A stretch of DNA of 64,000 bases, from contig CM041465.1 of the NCBI GenBank assembly GCA_023213395.1, positions 144,157,741 to 144,221,740 on the forward strand, in the 5' to 3' direction. Origin of the DNA: Cycas panzhihuaensis. Its lineage: Eukaryota > Cycadophyta. The first letter of the stretch is position 1. Each line of letters begins with the position of its first letter. This document shows, piece by piece, positions 45,540 through 57,824 of the stretch. A model generated the notes under the pieces. The model was not told where the DNA came from. It made no database searches and worked only from the letters and a program-made list of their open reading frames with translations. A program made the position numbers and the translations under genes.

Positions 45540-46890
45540 AAGGAAATTTGATTCTTCCCTTCTCCCTATTATACCATTTTGCTTTATTGGCCAGTTATCC
45601 TTTCTTGTTAATTTTAAAGGACTCAATTATACCTCTTCTAATTATGGTCGACATCTTTTGAAGAATGTAATTATTTTGTATTGGTTCTTCTTTCTCCACT
45701 CATAATTCCTCTAGATTTGGCAAGAGTGGAACTCCATCTTCATCTTCATCCAACATGGATAGCTCAAACATCTTCAAATTCTCAATATTCATAACTGAAT
45801 ATATTTTCATAAATTTTAGAAGTTTAAGTTGAAAAGCATTTTCCCTAATCTTCTTCAAGATTGTAAAAGGACAATGCCATATAAGCTTCAACTTTTTACC
45901 TTCAACTTACAATCTTTTCTTGCTGAGATGTAACCAAAAACAATCTCCTTCCTTGAAGAAATAGTTGGTTCTATGTGTATCATGCCTTTATTTATATCTC
46001 TGCTAAAATTTTTGAAGTTGCTCCTCAACCTGTTGATGTATTTTTTCAATTCTTTCTAAGAATCTTTGTGCCTTCTCTTATCCTTCTTCCTCCTTTTTAT
46101 TTTCTATAATGAGTTGAGCTGAAAATTCTAAATCAAATAGGCTTACAGGTAGAAATCCCAAATATACCCTAAATGGTGGTTTCTAAGTCAAGTCATGGAT
46201 AGCTTTGTTAAAGGCAAGTTGTAGGTATGAGAGACTTTCATCCCAAGTCTTAGGATGCTTCGCATTGTATCCTAATAACAGTTACATCAACATCTTATTA
46301 ATGACTTTAGTCTAGTCATCTATTTGAGGATGAAGGGTCATGCTCATCTTCAACTTTGTGTCTATCATTTCCTAAAGAGTATGCTAAAAATGGCTTAAAA
46401 ATATGTTATCTCGATCAAAAATGATTGAGTTAGGAAGCCCAAAATGCTTCTAAATATGCTAGAAAAATAATCTAGTTATCTCTTCTCTAATATGTGTCTT
46501 CCTACAAGGAATTAATAACACCATTTTACTGAATCGATCAACAATTATAAACAAATAATCCATACCATTTTTGCTCTATGGAAATCCTCCGAGAAACTCC
46601 ATAGAGATACTCTTCCATGGTTGTAATGGAACAGGAAGTGGAATGTACAATCTAAACTTCTTATTAGTCAGCCTTGATGTACTACATAATGTACATCCTC
46701 ATACTGTTGTAGTCATGTCCTATTATATATTAGGCCAATACATATATCGCTATAAATTTAGTAATGTTTTTCCTACTCTGAAGTGTCTTACAACTCGAGA
46801 GGTGTGAGCTTCTCTTACCCACTTTATTCGATCTACGTGCTTTGGAATATAAAGCTTATCATGCTTGAAAAGTATACCATCTTTCAACTG
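45540..46890 (-). pseudogene. Gypsy H integrase with C-terminal tail
   Basis: The C-terminal part is clear in 45891-45700: FTILKKIRENAFQLKL then SVMNIENLKMFELSM and a Glu/Asp-rich stretch. After it the minus strand reads ILQKMSTIIRRG and LANKAKWYNREKGRIKFP, a tail resembling a degenerate chromodomain. The core lies at about 46.2-46.85 kb and is stop-ridden. Confidence 0.7.
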
Positions 46891-47518
46891 AAAATCAACA
46901 ACTACTTTTCCCTACTATAGTTGCTCCAAGATAGGCTCGAATGCCTCATCTTCTAAGTATAAATCAACATATTCATCATGGCAGAAAGGTTGAAATTGCA
47001 TAGGTACTAATAACCTAGAAATACCTTATTATTAAGGAGGTCTAGATAACAAGTCTACAATTTTGATTGATGTGCCTTTCTTAGATTTGACCACAATGTG
47101 AAACTACTACAAATAAGACATCCACTTCATATGCTTGGCCTGCTTCAACTTGGATTGAGTTTGCAAGAATTACAAAAGCTTATAGTTGATGTGGATAACT
47201 ACCTCCTTTCCTAACAAATAAGGTCTCCAATGCTTAACTGCTTGGCACAATGCATATAGCTCCTTATTGTAAGTTGGGTAGTTTATTACAATTCCATTAA
47301 AAGTCTTTAAATGGCAAGTTATTGGTCTTCCCTCTTACTTTAATACTACTCCCATGGGATAACCTGAAGCATCAGTCTCTAATTCGAATGACTTTTGTAG
47401 TGATGGTATACCTAACACCGGCGCTTTATAACTCTTCTACTTTATAAGTCTAAAAGCTTTCTCTTATTCATTCTCCCAATGGAACTTTGCATACCCTCCC
47501 ATCAATACATGTAAAGGT
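46891..47518 (-). pseudogene. Gypsy H RNase H
   Basis: Reads YPTYNKELYALCQAVKHW (catalytic Glu), RPYLLGKEVVIHINYK and QAKHMKWMSYL in order. The upstream part is interrupted at 47518 by Copia X copy 2 and resumes at 55113. Confidence 0.75.
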
Positions 47519-47831
47519 TGAAGAAAGGAAGGATCTAGGGAATAAATCACTCACATGCACACAATGGAAATAGAGAGTGACGAAGAAATGAAAACAAGAT
47601 ATGAGAGCAAAGCTTAGAGGTGAGAATGAATAACGACTCCCTCCTTGAGATTTCACCTTTTATTATTGAGGGTGAACACTAGGGTTAAAATTTTTTTGCC
47701 TAATGACATGAACCTAAAATTACATCTAAATATATATTAAATATATTTCACTAAGAGACTACTGCTAACAATATATCCTAAGGTTACTTAATTAATCTAC
47801 ACAAATGACCTTGATACATTAACCTCTTTCA
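47519..47831 (-). repeat. Copia X copy 2 3' LTR (313 bp)
   Basis: TGAAGAAAGGAAGG to CTTTCA; pairs with 54807-55112. Confidence 0.85.
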
Positions 47832-47845
47832 ATCTCCCCCTTAAT
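47832..47845 (-). other. Copia X copy 2 polypurine tract
   Basis: Minus strand ATTAAGGGGGAGAT beside the LTR start TGAAAGAGG. Confidence 0.85.
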
Positions 47846-48540
47846 GGTAGAAGGTCATTTTGAGAAAAATCTATTCTATGAGGTCTTCATTTGAGCCTCA
47901 TTATTACATTAAAATTCTAAACAATACTTTTGTGGGAACACCCTCATAGAAAATTAAAACCTATAGATTTTTTAAGATCTATAGCCCATTTTATAAATAA
48001 AAATGGATAAGGTGGTTCTTGATGTAGCCTGATATCCAAGTAACTTAAATGTACAACTTGATTTGTTGAGTCTCCATATACCGTTTGGTCATCCCCTATG
48101 CCATTTCAGTTTTTCATAGGTTCTGATTTTCTAAAACCAGTACAACCCTTATCCTTCTATACCCACATGGGTTTTCACAAATATGATACAACAAAGACTT
48201 ACTCTTATTCTTCCATGCCCTTAAGGAATTTTCATGAATAAAATAGAGTATGATGATCCTATTGCCATCTTCTTTAATCAGTCAAAGATAAAGGCCCTAA
48301 GGTTGAGCTACCTTTGGAACTATTTAAACATCACCCTTTACAATGGTTTGATGAAGATATAAGCCATTGGATCTATCATGAGGTAGTCTTCCAGTTGAAT
48401 TGTACTATCATGAACTAGTTCTCTAATCATGTAGACTTTCATACATATGTGTTTGGTATAATTATAAAATACAGGATTTTTTGCCATGTGGATTTTACCA
48501 TGTGGATTACTAATTGATTATCCACACAAAGGCTAGTAGG
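47846..48540 (-). other. Copia X copy 2, RNase H C-terminal end and 3' untranslated part
   Basis: The part from 48197 onward is shared with 15364-15690 of copy 1. It contains decayed ends of the RNase H frame; nothing else recognised. Confidence 0.5.
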
Positions 48541-48900
48541 ACTTATTTAGGTGATATTCAATGTTTCCAATAATTTTCTAAGCTATATCACCTTCTTGTT
48601 GGTCTTAGAAGTAGCAATGTATTCAGCTTTGGCAGTTGAATCAATAATTATCTTCTGTCGTCTAGATCTCTATGATATTATTATTGTTCTAAGAAATATT
48701 ACATACCTAGACATAGATCTTCTTGTATCTTTATCTCCTACAAAGTCTGAGTCTGTATATGTAGAAAGCTTAAATTTATTATTAGGTTCATATAATAGAC
48801 CAAATTTGATGGTTGTCTTTAGGTATTTTAACACTCAAACTATAGCTTACCAGTGATTCTGCTTAAGATTTGTCACGAATCGTGTAAGAATACTAATAGA
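48541..48900 (-). pseudogene. Copia X copy 2 RNase H
   Basis: Colinear with 15690-16060; the AEYIAT-type segment and SDFVGDKDTRRSM-type segment are recognisable but broken by stops. The plus-strand frame 48551-48856 is its shadow. Confidence 0.7.
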
Positions 48901-49069
48901 GTATGCAATATTAGGCCCTGTATTAGTAATGTAGATGAGACTACCTATAAGTTACCTATAGAGTGTTGCATCTACCTCCCTAGTGTCGCCATCAATTAAA
49001 AGTTTGGTATTAGGGTCTATAAGTAAAGCCACTACTCAAGCATCTTCTAACTAAAACTTGGTTAGAAGA

Positions 49070-49830
49070 TCATTGATGTATTTTTCTTGGGAGAGGAAAT
49101 TTTTTCTATTCTTCTATGTTACTTTAATTCCCAAGTAATATTTCATCAAATCGAGGTCAAACAATCTAAATGTTTTACCAAGGTCCTTTTTTAGCTGGCT
49201 TATTACCTATTCGATGTTACATATTACTAGCATATCATCCACAAAGATTATGAGATAAGTGGCTTTGTCCTTTTGGCACTTAATGAATAATGTTACATCA
49301 ATATCTTAGTAGTCACAAACCTGGTATCCAAGTTGCCTCATTCTTTTAAACAACTTAGCAAACTAAGCATGAGGGTCTTGTTTAAGGCCATACAAGAAAT
49401 TTCTAAGTCTACAAACCTTATGCTCTTAACCTTCAATCTTGTATCCTTCTAGCTGAGCTAGATAAATTTCATCTTCAAAATCTCCATTGAGAAATACAGT
49501 CTTAATATCAAGCTGGTGGTTTTTCTAACCATGTTGAGCAGCCAAGGCTACAAGAGTTCTAATTGTAGGCCACTTGGTTATAGGTGTAAACACTTTAGTG
49601 TAGTTGATACCTTCCCTTTGTGTGAATCCTTTAGCTACCAACCTCGTCTTATACTTTTCTAGGGTGCCATCTAATCTGTATTTATTTTTGAATACCTATT
49701 TATTTTGAACTACTTTTCTACCAAGTAATAGATCAATGAGCTCCCATGTACCATTTTTTATGAGAGATTGATATTCTTCATTCATTAAATTTCTCTAAAC
49801 TATATGTTTCACAGCTTCTTGGTATGAGAA
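49070..49830 (-). pseudogene. Copia X copy 2 reverse transcriptase
   Basis: Colinear with copy 1 RT. The catalytic box reads IIFVDDMLVI (about 49.22-49.25 kb), with both aspartates present. Many stops from changed Gln/Trp codons. Confidence 0.8.
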
Positions 49831-50052
49831 GGGCTCTTCATTAAGAGTAAGGTGTAGTTTTGTTAGTTCAAGCTTAGTATATAATGATTCCTGCATCCTT
49901 GCTCTATGGGCACTTCAAGTGCTAGTTTTGCCTATCTTATCAAGTCGTATATCCTTATTTAGCTAGTGGATTTCATGAGAGCCTCGAGTTGGGAATGAGA
50001 TCCTCATTTCCTTAACTTCTTAGTTCTCATCCTGTTCATTAAAATTATCATT

Positions 50053-50397
50053 TTATGAGGAGGATGTTGATGTGCCTGGGGAAGATGGTCTTTCTACTAC
50101 TATTTTGCCTTTGTCAACTGAAGGTGGAGAGGATGATTCTTCTATAATGGTTTTGCCTTTATCAACTCTGCTATCTTTAAAGGATAGTAATAAATGTGTA
50201 CTCATCAGTTTAGAGTCATAACTTATATCCTCTGAGGCTCTATTATTAGCTTTAAATATTTGGAGTAATTTATGTGTGTCTCTCTCCTCCAAATTTTGGA
50301 ATCTGAATATCATACTTGATAATATTATTATAGTGGTGCGAGGGTATTTTGGAGTCCAGTCTAAGTAATTGATCCTCTGTATCCACAAAAATGACAT
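50053..50397 (-). pseudogene. Copia X copy 2 integrase-RT linker
   Basis: A 114-codon open frame with Ser/Lys-rich, low-complexity sequence including a repeated unit VDKGKTIIEESSSPP / VDKGKIVVERPSSPG. Copy 1 has the equivalent at 17.26-17.5 kb. Confidence 0.6.
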
Positions 50398-50399
50398 CT

Positions 50400-51250
50400 C
50401 TAGTAACGATGATTTTTCATTATGAAGGTATAAAGACCTTATACACTTTTTTGTCTATAGGATATCTGACAAAGTTGTCTTTAAGTACCCTTGGCTAGAG
50501 TTTACTTTGATCTGCATCTAAAATGTAGGCATAGCATATAGACCCAAAAATTTTAAAGTAATAAACAATAGGGGCTTTTCCTGACCACTTTTTATTAGGT
50601 GATTGTCCTTCCTTTAATAAGCTAACAACATTGATGTAATAAACAGTTATCTGAATGGCTTTGGCCTATAGGTAGGTAGGTATATTTTTATATACCAACA
50701 TAGCTCGAGCCATGTTCATGATTATCCTATTCATGTGCTTGGCAACTCTATTTTGTTATGGGGTAACTGTTACTTTTGTTTGATGTTTGATGCTATTATC
50801 TCGAAGATAGCTTTTAAGTTTGTGTGAGGTATGTTTGCCACCATTACCAGTTTAAAGACATTTGAGTTAATAACCTTACTCTTTTTTAGTGCAGGCTTTA
50901 AATTCTTTGAATATATGGAAGGCTTCATCTTTCTTATGTAGAAAAGCTACCCATACTTTCCTAGTGAAATCACCAATGAAAGAGATATAATATAACTTAC
51001 CCTTTAATGAAGGAATGGGCATTGGTCTGCATAGATCAGAGTGTACCAATTGTAATAGATGGCTCGATTTCCATAAACTTTTAAAAAAGGGTTGTCAATG
51101 AGATTTGGCAATAATATAAGCTTCATATTTGAAGGGCTTACAGGAGAACTTTAGAAGACTTGGAAGAGTGTTATAAAGATCTTTAAGGCTATTGATGTGA
51201 ACAGAGCCCATACGAGCTTGCCAAAGAGCTTCTAGTGATAATGTTGGGTG
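50400..51250 (-). pseudogene. Copia X copy 2 integrase
   Basis: Colinear with 17560-18430. The helix equivalent to NRIIMNMARAMLVYKNIP is near 50.7 kb and the pre-integrase zinc segment (ALWQARMGSVHI type) near 51.17-51.25 kb. Confidence 0.75.
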
Positions 51251-51399
51251 GGTTTGGATGGTGTTAAATACAAATTCTTCATGAGCACAAAGGCTTTAAG
51301 CACAATGGGCTTCAAAAGATGGAGAGCTATTCAATCGAAAGAGTTTGCCAGTGTGATGTCCAGTTAAGGCCACTCAATCAGTTGGAGGGTGAATGACCT

Positions 51400-51690
51400 C
51401 AAGAGTCTAGTCATTTGCGATTACACTTAGATTAAATCCACGAGAAATAAGTGTGGATAACGAGAGCAAGTTTTGTTTGAGATTAGGTATGTATAGGATA
51501 TTAAGTAATGTAAAATCTCTTAAGCCTAGGAGTTTCAAGCAAATGTTACTAATTCCTTCAACAGGTTGTTGTGATTTATCAGTCATGTAAATAACTCCTT
51601 GAACATTTAAGTTAAATGTTTGATATAGACTGCAATTACACGTTATATGTTGAGTTGTTCCTATGTCCATGATCCACTATCCATCAATTG
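51400..51690 (-). pseudogene. Copia X copy 2 protease
   Basis: Frame 51670-51407 reads MDIGTTQHITCNCSLYQTF, the position of the DSGAT active site (DIGTT here), then ICLKLLGLRDFTLLN and IPNLKQNLLSLSTLI. Active-site Ser/Gly spacing is altered, so probably inactive. Confidence 0.8.
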
Positions 51691-51719
51691 AAGTAACATT
51701 ATTTGCAATTCCAATAGGA

Positions 51720-52876
51720 CTTAGCATTGGTAAAGGGAATTCATAAGTGATATATCTACATCGAGCTTCAAAATATCTATGTGGTTGGTCAATTGAATTT
51801 GACGCTGAAGATCCCTCAATTATTTGAAAGTGTGCTTATACAAAACCTACACCACTAAATAATTCTTCACAAGTTTCTTCAACATTGTGAGCTCCATGTT
51901 TTGGTTAGAATTTAGCCAGCTTATAAGTGGCAGTTATGTAATCTTTTACAAAGCATCCTTTATAGTTACACCAATCACACATAATAGTTTGATTGTTAGT
52001 CCCTAAAGAGGTATTGGTTTGTCCTAATTGTCTTAGTTTTTGTTGAGGTGGCCCTTGGCCTTAAGACTGTCGAGGCTATGACTGAGAGTTTAGTTAATCT
52101 TATGGATGATTCCCCATATTTCTTCATCTTCCTTTTGCTCGGTTATTTCCTCTACTATGAGAGGGACCTTAATTCTTTGTGTACTAAACTTCTTCTTCCA
52201 CCTCAAAGGTTGTATCTGGAAGAGAGTCAGAGGTTACAAATTTGGTATCAAATGTCTTGTCAAATTCTATGAACTTCTCAACAAATGCTTCAAAATTGAG
52301 TGTGTTTAATATTTCACTAAATTAAAGACTTCTAAGTAAGTTTTTATAATTAAGGACATATAGACATGATTGGATCAAAAATGCTCAAGTGATGTACTTA
52401 ATCTTAAAATCTTTGTCAATTACTTATTTTATTGGTCGAATGAGATTTATTATCTCATGAGCTCATCTCTTCTGCATTTTTAATTTGTTCATTTTTAGAA
52501 TAAGATGAACAAATTCTAAGTCTGACTTAGTATCAAAGTTTTTCTTGAGAATTCTAAGAACCTTCCAGCCTGTGTCATATTACTTTTTGTTAATTACGTT
52601 ATGTAAGGAGTGATCAGTTATCAACATAATTCTTGCACAAATCTTTTTATCATCTATCTCCTATTTTAATTTAGTTATGATATCTATAGGAGTTGTTGGA
52701 GCAGTTCCACTGAAATAATGTATTGTAGTTGTTGCAGGTATGATAGGTGTAGGTTGTAAGTACACTCTCTAAAGCCCTTCATACTTTGTAGTATTTTTAA
52801 CTTTAGTGTACTACAAATCTCAATGTTCTTTACCTTTCAATATGTAGTTGACGTTTTGCTTGAATTGAGATGGCAT
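51720..52876 (-). pseudogene. Copia X copy 2 gag
   Basis: Starts at ATG 52876-52874 (MPSQFKQNVNYILKGKEH) and carries in-frame stops soon after. The zinc knuckle near 51.95 kb reads CDWCNYKGCFVKDY, with His changed to Cys and the last Cys to Tyr. Confidence 0.75.
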
Positions 52877-54792
52877 GGTGATGATGAAGAAGAAGAAGAG
52901 ATGATAGAAGTATGTGCCACTAACACGTGTGGCTAGTACACCTAGTGTAGTAGAGATGTAGAAATAAATGCTATGATGAGGGGGCAAACAATGATTGAGT
53001 ATTTTTCAATAACTATGAAGAATGAGTATAAGCAATAATGCAAGAATGAGGCCTAATGTAGAGCTAATAAAGAGTGGTAATATGTCATGCCAGTAACCTC
53101 TAACTTATGTCCAAATGTAGATGAGGTTTTGATGCCTAAGGCTTCCAATATATGATTAGGGCCTTCACCCGTGATATCCGTACCTACACTTGGTGATAAA
53201 ATCCAAGTCACATTAGAGTCTAGGTACTCCCAGTCCTCACCTAACTCACTAGTGAGTAGCTATATACCTCCTCTGAAGAGTTAAACAGTATGCGCATATC
53301 CCATGGCTATGACGCATACTAGACTAGGTTGATTTTAATCTTGCATTAAGGTTTCAGTTATCCCTGATGGTTATTAGGATAATCCTTGAAGGAAGCACAT
53401 AAGTATGGCTAACCTATTCCTCCACCAATATTCTGGTTAAGACCAGACCTAGTATGAAACTCACACCTCCATAAAGACCCAAACTTTATCCAACCATAGT
53501 CTATTTCAACCAAGGCGAGTTTGTGCATAAGTAAAAAATAAGTAGTATAAATCGAACGTAATGGGTTTATTTTAGGGAATATACAAATATATTTGCATTT
53601 ATGTTACTAAAATGAATTTCTAATATATTAATGCTTACTTTTATGCTTTTATCTATCAATGTGCATACACATGAACAAATATACAAATATGCTAAGTATA
53701 AACACCAGATTTTACTATGATCCAAATGTTTTACTTTTACAATGAGTTTTTTTTTTGTCTTTCAGTATTTGAAAAACCCATTATTTTTTGTTAAGAAAAG
53801 GGAAAAAGTAAAAAACTTAAAAATTTACTTCTAAACTTAAATTTTAACCAAGAGAGGAAGTATTAGCAAAAGCAAGAGGAATATAAATCCTCTGTCAAAA
53901 ACTTCTATATGGCCATGCAACCATATGAAATGACCAAAACATTTTAGCTTGAAACTTCACTCTGCCATATGATAGATCTCATTATGGTAAGTCAAAAAGT
54001 TTTTTAGCGAAATTTCTGAAAAAGTAAAAACAACCTAAAACTCATTGAAACTCCTATGAGATTTTCCTTGGTAAAAATCTAAATTTTAAAGAAATCTCTC
54101 TCTCTAGTATATCAAATTTGATAAAAACTTGATTTGTTGCATTCTTTGAGGCTAGATCTACTAAACCCCTCAAGAAATTTTGACATGCATTAAAAATTTT
54201 GAGAAAAATTCTCAAAAAAGTAATCAAATTAAGGCCAACTGAACTACTGCTTTTTTAGGATGATCAAGGCAGAATCTAGATATGGTACAGAAGACAAAAC
54301 TATTTGTCTTACTTGGGCATCCATCCTTGAAAAGTTTTAGCTAAAATGGATAACTTTTAATTTTGACCTCTTATAGGGCTAAACAGCGTTTTTCCAAATG
54401 GTTTAGGCTTATTTCTGCCACTTACAAGCAACTAAAAATTTACTCTATAGAGTATATAATTTATAACTGATAATTGATTTATGATAAAAAAAAATTAATA
54501 GAATCTCCCTTAATAAAATTTAAAATTAGCTACAAAGATTGATAAAATGCTAATTTTTTTGGGAGCCTAAAGCGAGGAAAGCTTCTTCCAGCTAACAACT
54601 TTGATACTCAATACACTTACAAATAAATAAAGAATATTGAAATATGTTGTAAATGAAATACAAGCTTTACATGATAAAAAAACTCTCAAATTTTTAAAAA
54701 TAAGGAGTGCACTCTCAATACTTCACATTGAAGGTGAAGGAGAGGTAAAATGACTATACATAAGTGGAATGGAGTGAATAGATCTTCTTTTA
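52877..54792 (-). other. Copia X copy 2 long untranslated leader
   Basis: 1.92 kb without a gene, aligned along its length with 20019-21859 of copy 1; it has an extra segment of about 90 bases near 53.2-53.29 kb. Confidence 0.7.
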
Positions 54793-54804
54793 GTTCTGAT
54801 ACCA
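54793..54804 (-). other. Copia X copy 2 primer-binding site (iMet)
   Basis: Minus strand TGGTATCAGAAC, one base from the iMet site TGGTATCAGAGC. Confidence 0.85.
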
Positions 54805-54806
54805 TA

Positions 54807-55112
54807 TGAAGGAAGAAAGGATCTAGGAAATAAATCACTCACATACATACGATGGCAATAGAGAATGAAGAAAAGATGAAAACAAGATTGCAAAGCTTAG
54901 AGGTAAGGATGAATAATGACTCCCTCCTTGAGATTTTGTCTTTTATTATTAAGGGTGAGCATTAGGGTTAGAATTTTCTGCCTAATGACATAAACCTAAA
55001 ATTGCATCTAAATGCACGTAAAATACATTTCACTAAAAGACTAATGTTAATAATATATCCTAAGGTCACTTAATTAATCTACACAAATGACCTTGATACA
55101 TAACCTCTTTTA
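54807..55112 (-). repeat. Copia X copy 2 5' LTR (306 bp)
   Basis: TGAAGGAAGAAAGG to CTTTTA (the original CA is mutated); pairs with 47519-47831. Confidence 0.85.
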
Positions 55113-56420
55113 GAGGCATTATAATTTGTGAGAATTTGAAAATAAATTTCCTTAAATATTGACAAGCACCAATGAAACTTCTTACCTTTGTGGTTGTCTT
55201 GGATATGGGCTAATTGAGAATGACTCTAATCTTTGTTAGGTCAATCTTTAATTCTACTTCTCTAACTATAAAATCTAAGAAGACGAGAGATTACTTCCTA
55301 AACTCATACTTCTTTAGGTTAAGTTTCAGTCACTACTCTTAAAGAACTTTGAGAACATGCTCAACATGTTGGAGGTGCTCCTCTTAAGTCTGGCTGAAAA
55401 TTAGAATATCAACTACATAAACAATAATAAAATCATTAATGAAGGATTTTAATACCTTATTCATCAACCTCATGAAAGTAGAAAATGCGTTATACAAACT
55501 AAAAGACATCATCATCTATTTAAACAACATTTGCTTCAATTTGAAAGCTAACTTCCAAGTATTCTCCTCTTAGATTTGAACCTGATGGTACCCTAATTTC
55601 AAATCCAACTTACTAAAATATCTTACAAACTATAACCGGTCCAATAAGTCATCAATTTGTGATAGGGGATGTTGATTCTTTATGGTGATCTTATTCAAAG
55701 CTCGGTAGTCAATGCACATTCTCCATCCTCCATCTTTCTTTAGCACCAAAATAATAGGTGAACTGCAAGGGGAACAACTCGGCTTAATCACTTCTTGCTC
55801 CAAGAGCTTTTAAATATACTTCTTAATCTCTTCATTCTCTAAAACTGAGTTTTGGTAGAGATTAAGATTGGGCAATGGTGAATCAGTAACCAACTAGATT
55901 TTATGCTCAATTTCTCTCTTAGGAGGCAGTCCTTTTGGCTCATAGAATACATCATTATACATATTCCTTAAGCCTTTAATCTATTTCAATTGTTTCCTAT
56001 CTGACGCCTACATTAAGGACTCTACTTGCTCCTTTTCTTCTATCTTTTGCTTCACCATTAGCAACACATATTTTTCACAAGCATTAATTAGTCTTTTTGC
56101 TTATTGGGAGGATATGAGGGAGATCTTCTTTTATGGCTTTAATATATTAATTAAATATGATTTCCCATCCTTGATTACTCAAATCTTCCTCAAGCTCCTA
56201 TGGTGGAGTCCACCTCTATCATAAAGATATAGGTTGCCAAACACAACTTGATAAACGTCCAAAGTAACCACTTCATATGCACCTTCATCAATGGACTTTT
56301 TAGAAATTACAAATTTAAACTTATATTAGTGAGTAACCTATAACTCTAATTCTTTTCATAATTATCTAAGAGGATATGGTTTTGGATATGCATATATTTT
56401 TATTCCCAGCTTTTTCACTA
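55113..56420 (-). pseudogene. Gypsy H reverse transcriptase and protease region
   Basis: RT landmarks on the minus strand: [16 protein letters not shown] (about 55.70 kb), FEIRVPSGSN-type region, RLMNKVLKSFIND and IIVYVVDILIFSQT (about 55.43 kb). The catalytic YVDD box has become YVVD, losing one aspartate. RNase H begins beyond and is cut by the Copia insertion at 55112. The protease should lie about 56.0-56.4 kb; no active-site motif is readable there. Confidence 0.75.
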
Positions 56421-57636
56421 ATGCCTCTGAGATTAAGTTCTTTTGGCTTCATCCATCAAAGATGGCATCAACCATACTCTATTTCACTTAAATTCTTACC
56501 ATGAAGATCTCCTCTCTAATCTCTCGATGAACTTGTTGATGGCTAATCTTGGGCTCAGCATTGGCCATGAGCATCAACTTCTCATTGGCTTCTTTAGTGC
56601 CACAAATGTCTTCATCTCATATAAAATTAAGTAAAACTTTACCTTTTTCTTTAGCTTTACCCTTGTTCTTGGGCTGCTTCTTCGAATGTAGAAACAAGCA
56701 ATCTTTTATACTGTGACTTGTCTGCTTACAAAGTGTGCAAGATACTTTGATTTGAGTGGTATTAGCTTATTTATTTTTGCTAAAACCCCTAATCGATTAT
56801 TATCCAACTTTTCCTAGAAACTTCTTTCCTTGAGTAGGTTTATTGCTACCTTCTTAAGGTGTAAACCTTTTCCTCTCAACGTACATCTTCTTGTTCCTCT
56901 TTTCTATGGCAATCACTTTTTTGTTAGCTTCACTAAACATTTTCACTTCAAATAATTGAAGTTCTTACTGAATATGTTGGTGTAATCCTCCAATATATTT
57001 CAGTATTATGACTTTACCTAGTAAAGAGATGCCCAACACAATAGTTTGCTTCTAAAATTCTATTACATATTCTTAGACATTTTGGCCTCTTTCTTGTCTA
57101 TAATATTACCATGTAATCCTTTGCTACTCTTCATACCCAATAGGATAAATTGCTTCTTTATAAGGGCTTTGAATTACTACCATGTGATTTTAGCCAAATT
57201 ATAGGAGGTATGTATTCCACTAAACTAATACATATTTAGATAATTTTAACCTAGTAAAGGTTATTCTCTACTAGTTTTTATACCCATAAATTAAAAAATA
57301 TGTTTCTAGTTGGTCCAACTAATCATCTAACTTTTCAGCATCTAAGGTTCCATCATAAATGGATAATTCAAGTTTTGCTTCTACCTTAAATAGATGTGTT
57401 GTCATAGGACTATCATCTCCTTCATCTTCAGCTTGTTAGTCATCTATAGGTCCTTCTCGACTACCTTCACTTATTTCTTCTTTTACTAATTCATCTTCTT
57501 CCTTCTTCTTGTCTTTGGTTGTTGAAGAGGATGTACCCTGTTAAGAAACAAGTTGTGTCACGAGCTAAGTTAGCTTATCAAGGTTTTGCTCCATCTTCAT
57601 GAACTTTTTCTCTATCTCTTCCTCTGGTTTAGTCAT
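56421..57636 (-). pseudogene. Gypsy H gag
   Basis: Start at ATG 57636-57634 (MTKPEEEIEKKFMKMEQNLD), with an acidic N-terminal segment. The gag core near 57.3-57.36 kb reads LSIYDGTLDAEKLDDWLDQL followed by ETYF. A fully intact CCHC zinc knuckle CTLCKQTSHSIKDC lies near 56.71-56.75 kb, followed by Lys-rich KKQPKNKGKAKEKGK. Stops interrupt elsewhere. Confidence 0.8.
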
Positions 57637-57824
57637 TCTCCTTTACTATTTACACTCTTTCTCAAGTGGTTTAGTCAAAGGTTCACCAGTTAGTTGATAT
57701 TAAAACCTAATTTTTATATACTCTTTACATGGTAAACAATGAGGGTCTTACCTTTCTTTTTTCTTCAAGAATCCCTAAACTCCTAAGGGTTTTAAAATTT
57801 GAACTATAATACCAAAAAAAATAT
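57637..57824 (-). other. Gypsy H leader and primer-binding site
   Basis: Primer site 57801-57814 (minus TGGTATTATAGTTC), about ten bases from the 5' LTR. Confidence 0.65.

Larger units (their letters stand above)
47519..55112 (-). mobile_element. Ty1/Copia family X, copy 2 (complete in outline)
   Basis: Two 306-313-bp LTRs, polypurine tract, RNase H, RT, integrase, protease, gag, 1.9-kb leader and iMet primer site in one 7.6-kb unit, inserted in the pol gene of H. Target site AAGGT (47514-47518) versus GAGGC (55113-55117): three of five match and the two differences are transitions, consistent with a decayed duplication. It is the reference for the truncated copy 1. Confidence 0.85.

Noticed and set aside
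48551-48856. 101-codon plus-strand frame
   Set aside because: Antisense to the Copia X copy 2 RNase H region.
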